Shown piece after piece: positions 12,841 to 19,210 of a DNA stretch of 21,292 nt. Position 1 is the first letter of the stretch. Every line of letters begins with the position of its first letter. The stretch is from Clostridia bacterium (GTDB lineage: Bacteria; Bacillota; Clostridia; Oscillospirales; CAG-382): positions 1-21,292 of the forward strand of contig CAAEPN010000117.1 in NCBI GenBank assembly GCA_900757905.1, in the 5' to 3' direction. A program made the position numbers and the translations under genes. The notes beneath the pieces were generated by a model that saw only the letters and a list, made by a program, of their open reading frames with translations, had not been told where the DNA came from and did no database searches.

Positions 12841-15036
12841 TTAGGCCGCGTTTCCGCTTAGCAGCCGGTCAATAGCAAAGAAATTGTGAAACCAGTTGTC
12901 GGGCTTATCGGCTTCGTTTTCCGAGATCTCGTATATGTCGCTTTCGCCGACTTCAACAAGGTCGGTCGTGACCTGAACGATTTTGATACGGTCGCCGGTG
13001 TGAAGCACGATATTTCCGGCGGAAACGCAGCCATCGTCAATGTAGCTCGTCTGCTTTTTGCTGCCGTTGACGTAAATATGACTGTATTCGTTGAAGTTTT
13101 TGCCGTAGACGAAAATGTTGTTCCCGATATGGGCAATGCTTGAAATCGTGATAGGGCGGTAGCCGTAGCGAATGTTGGTGGGCAGATACCGGTCAGCGCC
13201 GCCATAGATCTTTTTGCCGCCATAGAGAAGATCGTATTGGAGCAGGTGCAGCTCCTCGGAATAATCTTCGCCGGTGCCGTAGTATTTTTGATGTAAACGG
13301 TTGATATAGCCGCTTTCAAAGCCGAACATACGCATAATGTACGACGAAAGCTCAAAAGAATGCATATCCGGCGCACTCTTTTCGGAAAGCTCGAAATTCG
13401 ACCAGATGACAAACTGCGTCTGATACAGCGTGCCGTCTTTTATCCTCCAGTTGTCGAGCGTAAACGACGGCAGGTGGTCGCCGTACATGATTATTACGGT
13501 CGGCTCTTTCTTTGCGGCAAATTCGCTGACTAACGAGCCGAGGAAAGAGTCCATGTCGTGAACTTGGTTTATCCAGTAATCAACGCCCGGCTTTTCAGGG
13601 TCGGCTTCGTTGCCGGTCACACGAATATGCGCCGGATGGCTTTCCGGATACAGCGCGTCGAATTCCTCGGCGCTTACCGGATATTTGCCGTGCCCTTGGA
13701 CAGAAATGGCGTAAACAAGGTCGGCACGGTTGGGCGTGGAGTCTACAACGTCCTCGATCTCATCGGCAAGCATAGCGTCTTTCGCCCAGCCGCGTTCATT
13801 GCGGCGGATGTTCTGCATGTTTTCAATCGACGTAAACGTGTCGAAGCCGAGATTTGGGAATACCTTGTGACGATCGTAGAAAGAGCCGGTATGGTTGTGC
13901 ATGGCGTGCGCCGCATAGCCGTATTCCTTTAAGTCGTAGGCAACCGATTCGCAGGTGTTGTCCTGTAAGACCGAAAGATACGGATATTCGGCTACGCCGA
14001 AATAGTCGAGATCCATGCCGGTGATGACTTCAAATTCCGTGTTGGCCGTGCCGGCTCCGATGGAGGGAACGGTCAGCTTTCCGGAAAGATAGTTTTCCTG
14101 CAGGCTGTGAAAGACCGGAATCGGGTCTTCGTTGAAATGCAAGCCCTCGATGTTGGTCGGGTCGTAAAACGACTCTAACTGCAAAAAGATGATGTTCGGC
14201 GTTGCTTCAGAGGGCATGACGGTATTTTCGGGCGTATCGCCGCTCTCGTCGTCGGTCTGATTTTCAAGCGAGACTTTTAGGGTTTCAAGCGATTCGTCGG
14301 TGTAATTCTTCGGCTTGTCGATGCCGCGGTCTACCACCGAGCAGAGAAAAGAAAAGGTGAAGCCGTATTCCTTGTAAGCGTTCGGCAGATCGGAAAAGTG
14401 TGCGGTAATGACTGCATTCGAATAGAGTAGGGTCGAGCCGAGCGACAGACAGCAGATGATTGCAAACGCAGGCAGCGAAAAGCTCATATCGCGTTCGGTG
14501 CGCTTGCCCTTGAAATAAGTAAAAACGAGCAAGAAAAGACCTAACAGAATGAGAAGAACGACTAAGATCTGTTCGAAAATGTTTAAATATATCGTAACCA
14601 CACCGAATGCGGATTTGATGATGCGGAAATCCGGCGCATTAAGCGGCGTGTTGCGGGAAAGAAGTACAACGTAGTCGGTGATGGCGAGCGTGAGAAAAAC
14701 GACGTTTAAAACGGTAAAGCCGAATAGACGGCGTTTTATTACTAAAAGAATCGAAAAGAAAGTGAAGATCAGAAGGGAATTGTAGGCAAAAACAAGAGGC
14801 TGTGCGAAGATATGGATAAAGCCGAGCAAGAAGTTTTTTCGCAGACTGACTTCTAAAAGATAGTTCAGCCCAATCGACCACAGCGCTAAAAATATGAGAA
14901 GCTTCTTTTTTGCGGCAAGCAGCGTGTAAAACTTATCCAATTCTTCAGAAAGCCATGTCGCGATTTTTCCGCGCGGTTTTTTCGGCACGGCTTGCTTTGC
15001 ATTTTCGACGGCGGCCGCGGCCTGTTTCTTTTTCAT
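12841..15036 (-). CDS. LtaS-type phosphoglycerol transferase (sulfatase family) with C-terminal TIG-like domain
   Basis: LtaS enzymes build polyglycerol-phosphate lipoteichoic acid from phosphatidylglycerol on the outer face of the membrane. The 731-residue protein has a basic cytosolic N-terminus, about five transmembrane segments between residues 44 and 210, a linker, and the extracellular sulfatase-fold domain. That domain starts at TPNIIFLQLESF, with the metal-binding Glu, then AGTANTEFEVITGM with the probable catalytic Thr330, MHNHTGSFYDRHKVFPNLGF and IIMYGDHLPSF. After the catalytic domain, about 100 extra residues (VYGKNFNEYSHIYVNGS, later GDRIKIVQV) look like an IPT/TIG beta-sandwich, which S. 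aureus LtaS lacks. The ATG at 15034-15036 is preferred because GGAGG is 9 nt upstream; a TTG two codons earlier is too close to it. It may instead modify another glycopolymer. Confidence 0.85.
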   Translation of the reverse strand: MKKKQAAAAVENAKQAVPKKPRGKIATWLSEELDKFYTLLAAKKKLLIFLALWSIGLNYLLEVSLRKNFLLGFIHIFAQPLVFAYNSLLIFTFFSILLVIKRRLFGFTVLNVVFLTLAITDYVVLLSRNTPLNAPDFRIIKSAFGVVTIYLNIFEQILVVLLILLGLFLLVFTYFKGKRTERDMSFSLPAFAIICCLSLGSTLLYSNAVITAHFSDLPNAYKEYGFTFSFLCSVVDRGIDKPKNYTDESLETLKVSLENQTDDESGDTPENTVMPSEATPNIIFLQLESFYDPTNIEGLHFNEDPIPVFHSLQENYLSGKLTVPSIGAGTANTEFEVITGMDLDYFGVAEYPYLSVLQDNTCESVAYDLKEYGYAAHAMHNHTGSFYDRHKVFPNLGFDTFTSIENMQNIRRNERGWAKDAMLADEIEDVVDSTPNRADLVYAISVQGHGKYPVSAEEFDALYPESHPAHIRVTGNEADPEKPGVDYWINQVHDMDSFLGSLVSEFAAKKEPTVIIMYGDHLPSFTLDNWRIKDGTLYQTQFVIWSNFELSEKSAPDMHSFELSSYIMRMFGFESGYINRLHQKYYGTGEDYSEELHLLQYDLLYGGKKIYGGADRYLPTNIRYGYRPITISSIAHIGNNIFVYGKNFNEYSHIYVNGSKKQTSYIDDGCVSAGNIVLHTGDRIKIVQVTTDLVEVGESDIYEISENEADKPDNWFHNFFAIDRLLSGNAA

Positions 15037-15092
15037 ATCCAAGTACCTCCGTTATGTTATCTATAATGGAAATTTTTGAATTTTTTTCCTAC

Positions 15093-15126
15093 AAAGATAA
15101 AAGCACAAGGTCTTACCCTGTGCTTT
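15093..15126 (-). terminator. Rho-independent terminator of secG
   Basis: AAAGCACA (15100-15107) pairs with TGTGCTTT (15119-15126), with two further G-C pairs after one mismatch and a 5-nt loop. On the minus strand it is followed by TTATCTTTGTAG. It starts 27 nt after the secG stop. Confidence 0.75.
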
Positions 15127-15153
15127 CTTTTCAAGTTTGACCTTGATTTGTCG

Positions 15154-15642
15154 TTATTCAGCGTCAGCTGCACCGTCAGCTTCAGCACCGGTATCAGCGG
15201 CGTCTGCATTGGCTTCATCCGCGTTTGCATCCGTGTTAGCGTCTGCTTCCGTACCGTTATCTGCATTTGCGTCCGCATTTTCGTCGTTTGCGTCAGCGTT
15301 TTCACCCTGATTGTCGGTGTTTTCGCCGGTCACATCGGTATTGTCACCAGTTTCGCCGCCGGTTTGCTCGGTCGGATTCTGATTCATCTGAGCCAGAATT
15401 TCGCTGGAGCTCGGCTGCATAACATAGAGTACCAAAACAAGAACAACGAAAATGATGGTTACGACGGTCGTGAGCTTGTTGAACAAAGCGTCAAGAGTCT
15501 TGCCTTTCTGCTTGCCGAAGAAGGTTTCCGCACCTCCGGCAATCGAACCGGAAAGACGATGATCCTTACTGCTCTGCATAAGAACGGAGATAATAAGGAA
15601 TATCCCCATAACGATCAATAATACGCCGATAACTGTTTCCAT
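15154..15642 (-). CDS. secG: SecG translocase subunit with long acidic C-terminal tail
   Basis: SecG is the small accessory subunit of the SecYEG channel and assists SecA-driven export. Residues 1-78 are a normal SecG: TM1 (about 2-22), the conserved loop SGSIAGGAETFFGKQKGKTLDALFNKLT (split here as GSIAGGAETFFGKQKGKT, 32-49, then LDALFNKLT) and TM2 (about 58-76). The family is usually about 75-80 residues, but here a tail of about 75 residues follows. It consists almost only of Ala, Asn, Asp, Glu, Gly and Thr, with 23 acidic and no basic residues after position 90. By the E. coli topology both ends face outward, so the tail would lie on the extracytoplasmic side. GGAGG precedes the ATG. The gene stands alone between a promoter and a terminator. 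Confidence 0.93.
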   Translation of the reverse strand: METVIGVLLIVMGIFLIISVLMQSSKDHRLSGSIAGGAETFFGKQKGKTLDALFNKLTTVVTIIFVVLVLVLYVMQPSSSEILAQMNQNPTEQTGGETGDNTDVTGENTDNQGENADANDENADANADNGTEADANTDANADEANADAADTGAEADGAADAE

Positions 15643-15689
15643 TTGAATTCCTCCGATGAAATTTTATCTTACTGTAAAGCAACGTGCAT

Positions 15690-15718
15690 ATTATAGCATA
15701 CTTTTTTTGAAAAAACAA
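15690..15718 (-). promoter_or_regulatory. Promoter of secG
   Basis: On the minus strand TTGTTT (15713-15718), a 17-nt spacer and TATAAT (15690-15695) are present, with a TGC extension just before the -10. It lies about 50 nt upstream of the secG ATG. Confidence 0.75.
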
Positions 15719-15808
15719 GTGCTTTTTGAAAAAAACTTATAATTTACATGTTTTTCCGTAAAAACGCGGTAGGAACGGCGAAAAATGGCACATTTCCGGG
15801 CCGTATAC

Positions 15809-16405
15809 CTATCGGAGACGAATGATTTTGGCGCATTTTTTGAAATTTCTTTCGCAAAACGCCGGGTCAAGCTCGGAAATGCTCTTGGTGGGACTCGGCG
15901 GCGCGTCACTGTCTGACAACGATTTCTCAAAGATCGATACCGAGTGCCATTTGCCGAGCTTGTAGCCGGCTTTTTTTAACGTTCCGACCTTGTCAAAGCC
16001 AAATGCGCTGTGAAAAGCCTCGCTTACCTGATTGGAGGAGGTGACAAGCGCCAAGACCTTGCGGTATTCCTGAGCCTTTAACAGGGATAGAATGGCGAGA
16101 TACAGAGCAGACGCAATGTTACAGCGTTGATATTCGTTGCTTATGTAGACGTAAAGACAGGTGTTCCACGAAAAGGCCGCGCCGAATTTCTGATTGACGG
16201 CATAGGCGTAGCCTGCGATCTTTCCGTCAGCCTCGCAGACTAAAAACGGAAGAGCGGCGCTTGTGGCTGCAATGCGGCGTTTAAAATCGTAAACACGCGG
16301 AACGGTCGCTTCAAAGGTAACCGGAGAGGAGACCACATACGGCGCGTAGATCGAGAGAATTGCTTCCGCGTCATCGGGACAGGCAAAACGAATGGTTGCC
16401 GGCAT
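15809..16405 (-). CDS. GNAT family N-acetyltransferase, phosphinothricin acetyltransferase-like
   Basis: The protein has 198 residues. It starts with the PAT-type IRFACPDDAEAILSIYAPYV (5-24) and SPVTFEATVP, then FLVCEADGKIAGYAYA, and YVYISNEYQRCNIASALYLA as the acetyl-CoA site. The end of the domain is SEAFHSAFGFDKVGTLKKAGYKLGKWHSVSIFEKSL. In the acetyl-CoA loop the usual R-G-x-G-x-G/A reads QRCNIA, so one glycine is Asn. About 35 residues after the domain (SDSDAPPSPTKS and a basic end, CAKIIRLR) are extra. The substrate is unknown; PAT homologues often acetylate amino acids such as methionine sulfone. AAAGGA precedes the ATG. No clear terminator follows, so transcription may read into the secG promoter region. 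A strong promoter lies about 110 nt upstream. Confidence 0.85.
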   Translation of the reverse strand: MPATIRFACPDDAEAILSIYAPYVVSSPVTFEATVPRVYDFKRRIAATSAALPFLVCEADGKIAGYAYAVNQKFGAAFSWNTCLYVYISNEYQRCNIASALYLAILSLLKAQEYRKVLALVTSSNQVSEAFHSAFGFDKVGTLKKAGYKLGKWHSVSIFEKSLSDSDAPPSPTKSISELDPAFCERNFKKCAKIIRLR

Positions 16406-16409
16406 AGAA

Positions 16410-16505
16410 TCAGTCCTTTATATAATAATGTAAATAATCAAAACTTACCGCCTTGACAGTATATGCGAGGACGGTTATAAAACAGAACGGAGAGGCTCGG
16501 TTCAT
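16410..16505 (-). CDS. Possible 31-codon leaderless small ORF upstream of the GNAT gene
   Basis: An ATG at 16503-16505 lies only about 2 nt after the expected transcription start of the minus-strand promoter at 16514-16542. The frame runs 31 codons (MNRASPFCFITVLAYTV...) and ends with TGA at 16410-16412, 4 nt before the GNAT ATG and overlapping its ribosome binding site region. It has no Shine-Dalgarno. It could be a leader peptide coupled to the GNAT gene, or chance. Confidence 0.25.
   Translation of the reverse strand: MNRASPFCFITVLAYTVKAVSFDYLHYYIKD
16453..16481 (+). promoter_or_regulatory. Distal plus-strand promoter towards rplM
   Basis: TTGACA (16453-16458), a 17-nt spacer and TATAAA (16476-16481). 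If active it would give rplM a leader of about 325 nt running across the minus-strand GNAT promoter. No gene lies between it and rplM on the plus strand. Confidence 0.55.
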
Positions 16506-16513
16506 CTGAATAT

Positions 16514-16542
16514 ATTCTATCATATTTTCTCCGAAAGGTCAA
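16514..16542 (-). promoter_or_regulatory. Promoter of the GNAT gene
   Basis: On the minus strand TTGACC (16537-16542), a 17-nt spacer and TAGAAT (16514-16519) are present, with a TGA extension before the -10. The -35 is preceded, 4 bp away, by the proximal copy of a direct repeat that looks like an activator site. Confidence 0.65.
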
Positions 16543-16576
16543 TGTACTTCACGGAAAAATCACTATACTTCACAGA
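16539..16576. repeat. Two 17-bp direct repeats, 21-bp period, LytTR/AgrA-like spacing
   Basis: TCAATGTACTTCACGGA (16539-16555) and TCACTATACTTCACAGA (16560-16576) agree at 14 of 17 positions and start exactly 21 bp apart, two helical turns. Read on the minus strand the cores are TCTGTGAAG and TCCGTGAAG, 9 bp each with a 12-bp spacer. That is the layout of AgrA/LytTR sites, and each core matches 6 of 9 bases of the AgrA box ACAGTTAAG. They sit directly upstream of the GNAT -35. Confidence 0.6.
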
Positions 16577-16742
16577 GTTATCGGATAAGGTGCTGTAAAC
16601 GAAAAAACGAGAATTTAAGAGAAAAGAACGGTGAATTTCAAATATTTTTGAAAAATCGCGGTTTAGAAATATGGAGAATACAAGAGAAATAATGCAAAAT
16701 CGGAAGATAAATATTGTAAATATGATTTTTGTAAAAAAGTGC

Positions 16743-16770
16743 TTGACTTTTTCGGAAAAACTGGTATAAT
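16743..16770 (+). promoter_or_regulatory. Main promoter of rplM-rpsI
   Basis: TTGACT (16743-16748), a 16-nt spacer and TATAAT (16765-16770) are present, with a TGG extension before the -10. The transcript would start near 16777, about 38 nt before the rplM ATG. Confidence 0.85.
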
Positions 16771-16775
16771 ATCAT

Positions 16776-16790
16776 TCGTTGAATAAACGA
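16776..16790 (+). promoter_or_regulatory. Possible L13 leader hairpin
   Basis: TCGTT and AACGA pair across a 5-nt loop at the very 5' end of the predicted rplM transcript, before AGGAGG at 16801-16806. Bacillota rplM genes are known to carry an autoregulatory L13 leader here, but I could only see the short stem and not the consensus. Confidence 0.35.
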
Positions 16791-16814
16791 GTATCAATTC
16801 AGGAGGATTTAACT

Positions 16815-17240
16815 ATGTCTACATTTATGGCACAGGCAGATAAAGTAGAGCGCAAGTGGTACGTCATCGACGCAGCCGGTGTTCCGCTCGGAAAAACTGC
16901 CGTCAAGGCTGCCGACATTCTTCGCGGCAAGCACAGACCCGAATTCACTCCGCATGTTGACTGCGGCGAATTCGTCATCATCATCAATACCGATAAGGCT
17001 GTTCTCACCGGCAAGAAGCTGGAACAGAAGGTTTATTATCATCATTCCGGCTATATCAGCGGTTTGAAGGCTGTCAACTATAAGGAACTCATGGCAAAGG
17101 ATTCCGCAAAGGCTATGATGCTTGCGGTCAAGGGTATGCTCCCGAAGAATTCCATTGGCGCCAAGAGCCTTACCAGACTTAAGCTCTATACCGGCAGCGA
17201 ACATGACAACGCGGCACAGAAGCCGATCGTTCTTGCGTAA
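16815..17240 (+). CDS. rplM: 50S ribosomal protein L13
   Basis: L13 is an early-assembly 23S rRNA-binding protein. The 141-residue protein shows ERKWYVIDAAGVPLGKTA near the N-terminus, DILRGKHRPEFTPHVDCG, FVIIINTDKAVLTGKKLEQK, YYHHSGYISGLK, AVKGMLPKNSIG and the C-terminal KLYTGSEHDNAAQKP, all typical. The ATG at 16815 has AGGAGG 8 nt upstream; a start further upstream would fall in the leader hairpin. It forms the conserved pair with rpsI, 16 nt downstream. Confidence 0.97.
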   Translation: MSTFMAQADKVERKWYVIDAAGVPLGKTAVKAADILRGKHRPEFTPHVDCGEFVIIINTDKAVLTGKKLEQKVYYHHSGYISGLKAVNYKELMAKDSAKAMMLAVKGMLPKNSIGAKSLTRLKLYTGSEHDNAAQKPIVLA

Positions 17241-17256
17241 GGGGAGGTAAACGGAT

Positions 17257-17658
17257 ATGTATACAAGTGCAAAGCCTTATTTCTACGGAACCGGCAGAAG
17301 AAAGAGTTCCGTTGCCCGCGTAAGAATCATGCAGGGAACCGGTGTTATCACCATCAACGGCCGTTCGATCGACGATTATTTCGGCCTTGAGACCTTAAAG
17401 CTTATCGTTCGTCAGCCGTTTGAGGCTACCAAGACCCTCGGCACGTTCGACGTTATCTGCACCGTAACCGGCGGCGGTGTTTCCGGCCAGGCCGGCGCAA
17501 TCCGTCACGGTGTTGCAAGAGCGCTTCTTCAGGCAGACGAAAACAATCGCCCTATTCTCAAGAAGGCAGGCTTCTTAACGAGAGACCCTCGTATGAAGGA
17601 AAGAAAGAAGTACGGTTTGAAGGCAGCTCGCCGCGCACCGCAGTTCTCCAAGAGATAA
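17257..17658 (+). CDS. rpsI: 30S ribosomal protein S9
   Basis: S9 sits in the head of the 30S subunit and its C-terminal tail reaches the P-site tRNA. The 133-residue protein has the typical YFYGTGRRKSSVARVRI, INGRSIDDYFG, GGGVSGQAGAIRHGVARAL, LTRDPRMKERKKYGLKAARR and the invariant end QFSKR. GGGGAGG lies before the ATG. It is co-transcribed with rplM and followed by a terminator 17 nt after its stop. Confidence 0.97.
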   Translation: MYTSAKPYFYGTGRRKSSVARVRIMQGTGVITINGRSIDDYFGLETLKLIVRQPFEATKTLGTFDVICTVTGGGVSGQAGAIRHGVARALLQADENNRPILKKAGFLTRDPRMKERKKYGLKAARRAPQFSKR

Positions 17659-17675
17659 CAGTTTTGTTGTTTTTT

Positions 17676-17706
17676 CAAGTCCGGACTTGTTCCGGACTTG
17701 TCTTTT
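17676..17706 (+). terminator. Rho-independent terminator of rplM-rpsI
   Basis: A 9-bp stem CAAGTCCGG/CCGGACTTG (17676-17684 and 17692-17700) has a 7-nt loop and is followed by TCTTTTCTG. The open frame of the following gene extends upstream through it, but the real start of that gene is at 17775. Confidence 0.85.
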
Positions 17707-17774
17707 CTGTACGACTTCCGCGCGGCTTCCTGCGGCAGAGTATAGAATTCCATTACTGCACGGAGGAAAAAGCT

Positions 17775-19157
17775 ATGATTTTCCAAAACAGTTTTCGAAA
17801 ATCTGCATTTGATTGCTATCTGTTCGCAATCTGCGTTGCGGTCGAATTGCTTATGTCCTTTACTTTTTGGGGTTATCTCCATTTTCCGCCGATGTCGGTC
17901 ACCATTGCCTATATCCCGATTCTGATTGCCGGATGCTGCTTCGGTGTTCCACAGGCAACCTTTACCGGATTTGTGTTTGGGCTTGCCAGTATGTATAAAG
18001 CGTCCACTCCGTATGTTTTGGCGACCGATATGGTGTTTTCGCCTTTTTACAGCGGAAAACCGCTGGAAAGTCTCTTTTTGAGTATCGGCACAAGAACGCT
18101 GTATGGCCTTCTCATCGGTCTTGCCTATGCTTGGGCCAAGACGAAACTGCGCCGTCCATTTTGGGGAATCTGCCTTATTTCGGCGGCCGCACCGCTTTTA
18201 CACACTTTCTCGGTTTTTGCTACCTACGGACTCTTTTTCCCGGAACTGGGTTATACTTGGCGCAACACGTTTGACTCCAAATGGGGACATTTATTTTTGG
18301 CTCTGTTCTGCATGTGCGTGACCGGCCTTAACTGGAAATTTTATTCGGGCAAACGCATTGCCCGACTTCGGATCTCCGTCAATCGTGCCGGAAATCTGCC
18401 GCATACCGAAAAGCGCATGACAAAACCCGTCATTCTTTTCGGCTTTTTTATGGTTATTGTGACAGTCTCGGCGGCCGGCTATTTTACCGATCGCACAGCC
18501 TATATGCTCGGAACGCACGATATCACGGTTTCTTCGGCGATATCGTATGACCTTATGCATTTACAGATAGAATTTATGTTTGCCATATTGGCGCTGCATT
18601 TTATCACGGTCATGATGCTGTTTATCCTGTCCAAGCAGATGGCATACCGCTCTTTTATCAGTGATCTGGACGACTTGACCGGCGTCATGGGGCGCCGCAT
18701 GTTTTATGACTGTCTCGACAAGCAAAAAGCACGCGGTAAAGATGAAATTCTGTCTCAAAGCGGTTGGCTGCTGCTTGCAGATGTCGATTATTTTAAGACC
18801 ATCAACGATACTTTCGGCCACCCGACCGGGGATAAGGTGTTAGTGGATTTTGCGGCGGCACTGAACGGTGAATTCGGCGAGAACGGCGTTGTCGGACGCG
18901 TCGGCGGCGATGAATTCGCGGTGCTTCTCAAAAAGCCTTTGACCGAAGAAGAGTTAAAACAGAAATTAGAGCACTTTAAGAAAACGATCTCCGGTATCCT
19001 TTCGCAGCCGTATGTGGTGACAGCCAGTATCGGCGGCTGTGTGTTCTCTGATTTGCAGAACCGCGATAAGCTGATGGAAAAAGCCGACGCGGCACTGTAT
19101 GCAGCAAAGAAAAACGGCCGGGACGGCTATGTATTGAAAGCGTTTAATGAAAATTAA
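17775..19157 (+). CDS. Membrane diguanylate cyclase with ECF S-component-like N-terminal domain
   Basis: The 460-residue protein ends in a full GGDEF domain (about 295-455) that should make c-di-GMP. It shows DLDDLTGVMGRR (297-308), LLADVDYFKTINDTFGHPTG (333-352) with metal ligand Asp336, GRVGGDEFAVLL (374-385; GGDEF at 377-381) and KADAALYAAKKNGRDG (436-451). The inhibitory RxxD is absent (GENG at 368-371). Residues 10-200 are about six membrane segments resembling an ECF-transporter S component: AYIPILIAGCCFGVPQA, FGLASMYKASTP, FSPFYSGKPLESLFLS, a long TM with GLLIGLAYAWAK, and an AxxxA (18-22) in TM1. Two further segments (about 218-236 and 265-287) bracket a short outer loop. GGAGG precedes the ATG at 17775. 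No EcfA or EcfT gene is in the window. The S-component assignment is by pattern only. Confidence 0.8.
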   Translation: MIFQNSFRKSAFDCYLFAICVAVELLMSFTFWGYLHFPPMSVTIAYIPILIAGCCFGVPQATFTGFVFGLASMYKASTPYVLATDMVFSPFYSGKPLESLFLSIGTRTLYGLLIGLAYAWAKTKLRRPFWGICLISAAAPLLHTFSVFATYGLFFPELGYTWRNTFDSKWGHLFLALFCMCVTGLNWKFYSGKRIARLRISVNRAGNLPHTEKRMTKPVILFGFFMVIVTVSAAGYFTDRTAYMLGTHDITVSSAISYDLMHLQIEFMFAILALHFITVMMLFILSKQMAYRSFISDLDDLTGVMGRRMFYDCLDKQKARGKDEILSQSGWLLLADVDYFKTINDTFGHPTGDKVLVDFAAALNGEFGENGVVGRVGGDEFAVLLKKPLTEEELKQKLEHFKKTISGILSQPYVVTASIGGCVFSDLQNRDKLMEKADAALYAAKKNGRDGYVLKAFNEN

Positions 19158-19162
19158 GAGAA

Positions 19163-19198
19163 AAAAGCGGTACAGCATTTTTTTGCTGTACCGCTTTT
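19163..19198. terminator. Bidirectional terminator between cyclase and mannosidase
   Basis: A perfect 15-bp stem (19163-19177 and 19184-19198) has a T-rich 6-nt loop. A-rich sequence precedes it and T-rich sequence ends it, so it works for both convergent genes. Confidence 0.92.
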
Positions 19199-19210
19199 CT
19201 GTTATGATTC

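Larger units (their letters stand above)
16406..16814. promoter_or_regulatory. 409-bp intergenic control region between GNAT gene and rplM
   Basis: This is the longest stretch without an established gene. It is AT-rich and holds two plus-strand promoters (16453-16481 and 16743-16770), one minus-strand promoter (16514-16542), two direct repeats (16539-16555 and 16560-16576), a small dyad TTATC-G-GATAA (16578-16588) and a short hairpin before rplM (16776-16790). Between 16590 and 16740 I see only A-rich sequence with weak inverted repeats. Confidence 0.7.

Noticed and set aside
15160..15330. Short repeats in the secG 3' part as a CRISPR or satellite array
   Set aside because: The repeats are degenerate, in frame and encode the acidic tail; there are no regular spacers.
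15076..15621. 181-codon plus-strand frame rich in Val, Cys and Ile opposite secG
   Set aside because: It is the reverse of the acidic SecG tail and looks like a membrane protein only because of the low-complexity codons.
16595..16610. TGTAAACGAAAAAA as a CcpA cre site
   Set aside because: Only the left half fits the cre consensus; the right half does not.
17664..17774. Upstream start for the diguanylate cyclase (497 residues)
   Set aside because: It would translate through the rpsI terminator; GGAGG precedes the ATG at 17775.
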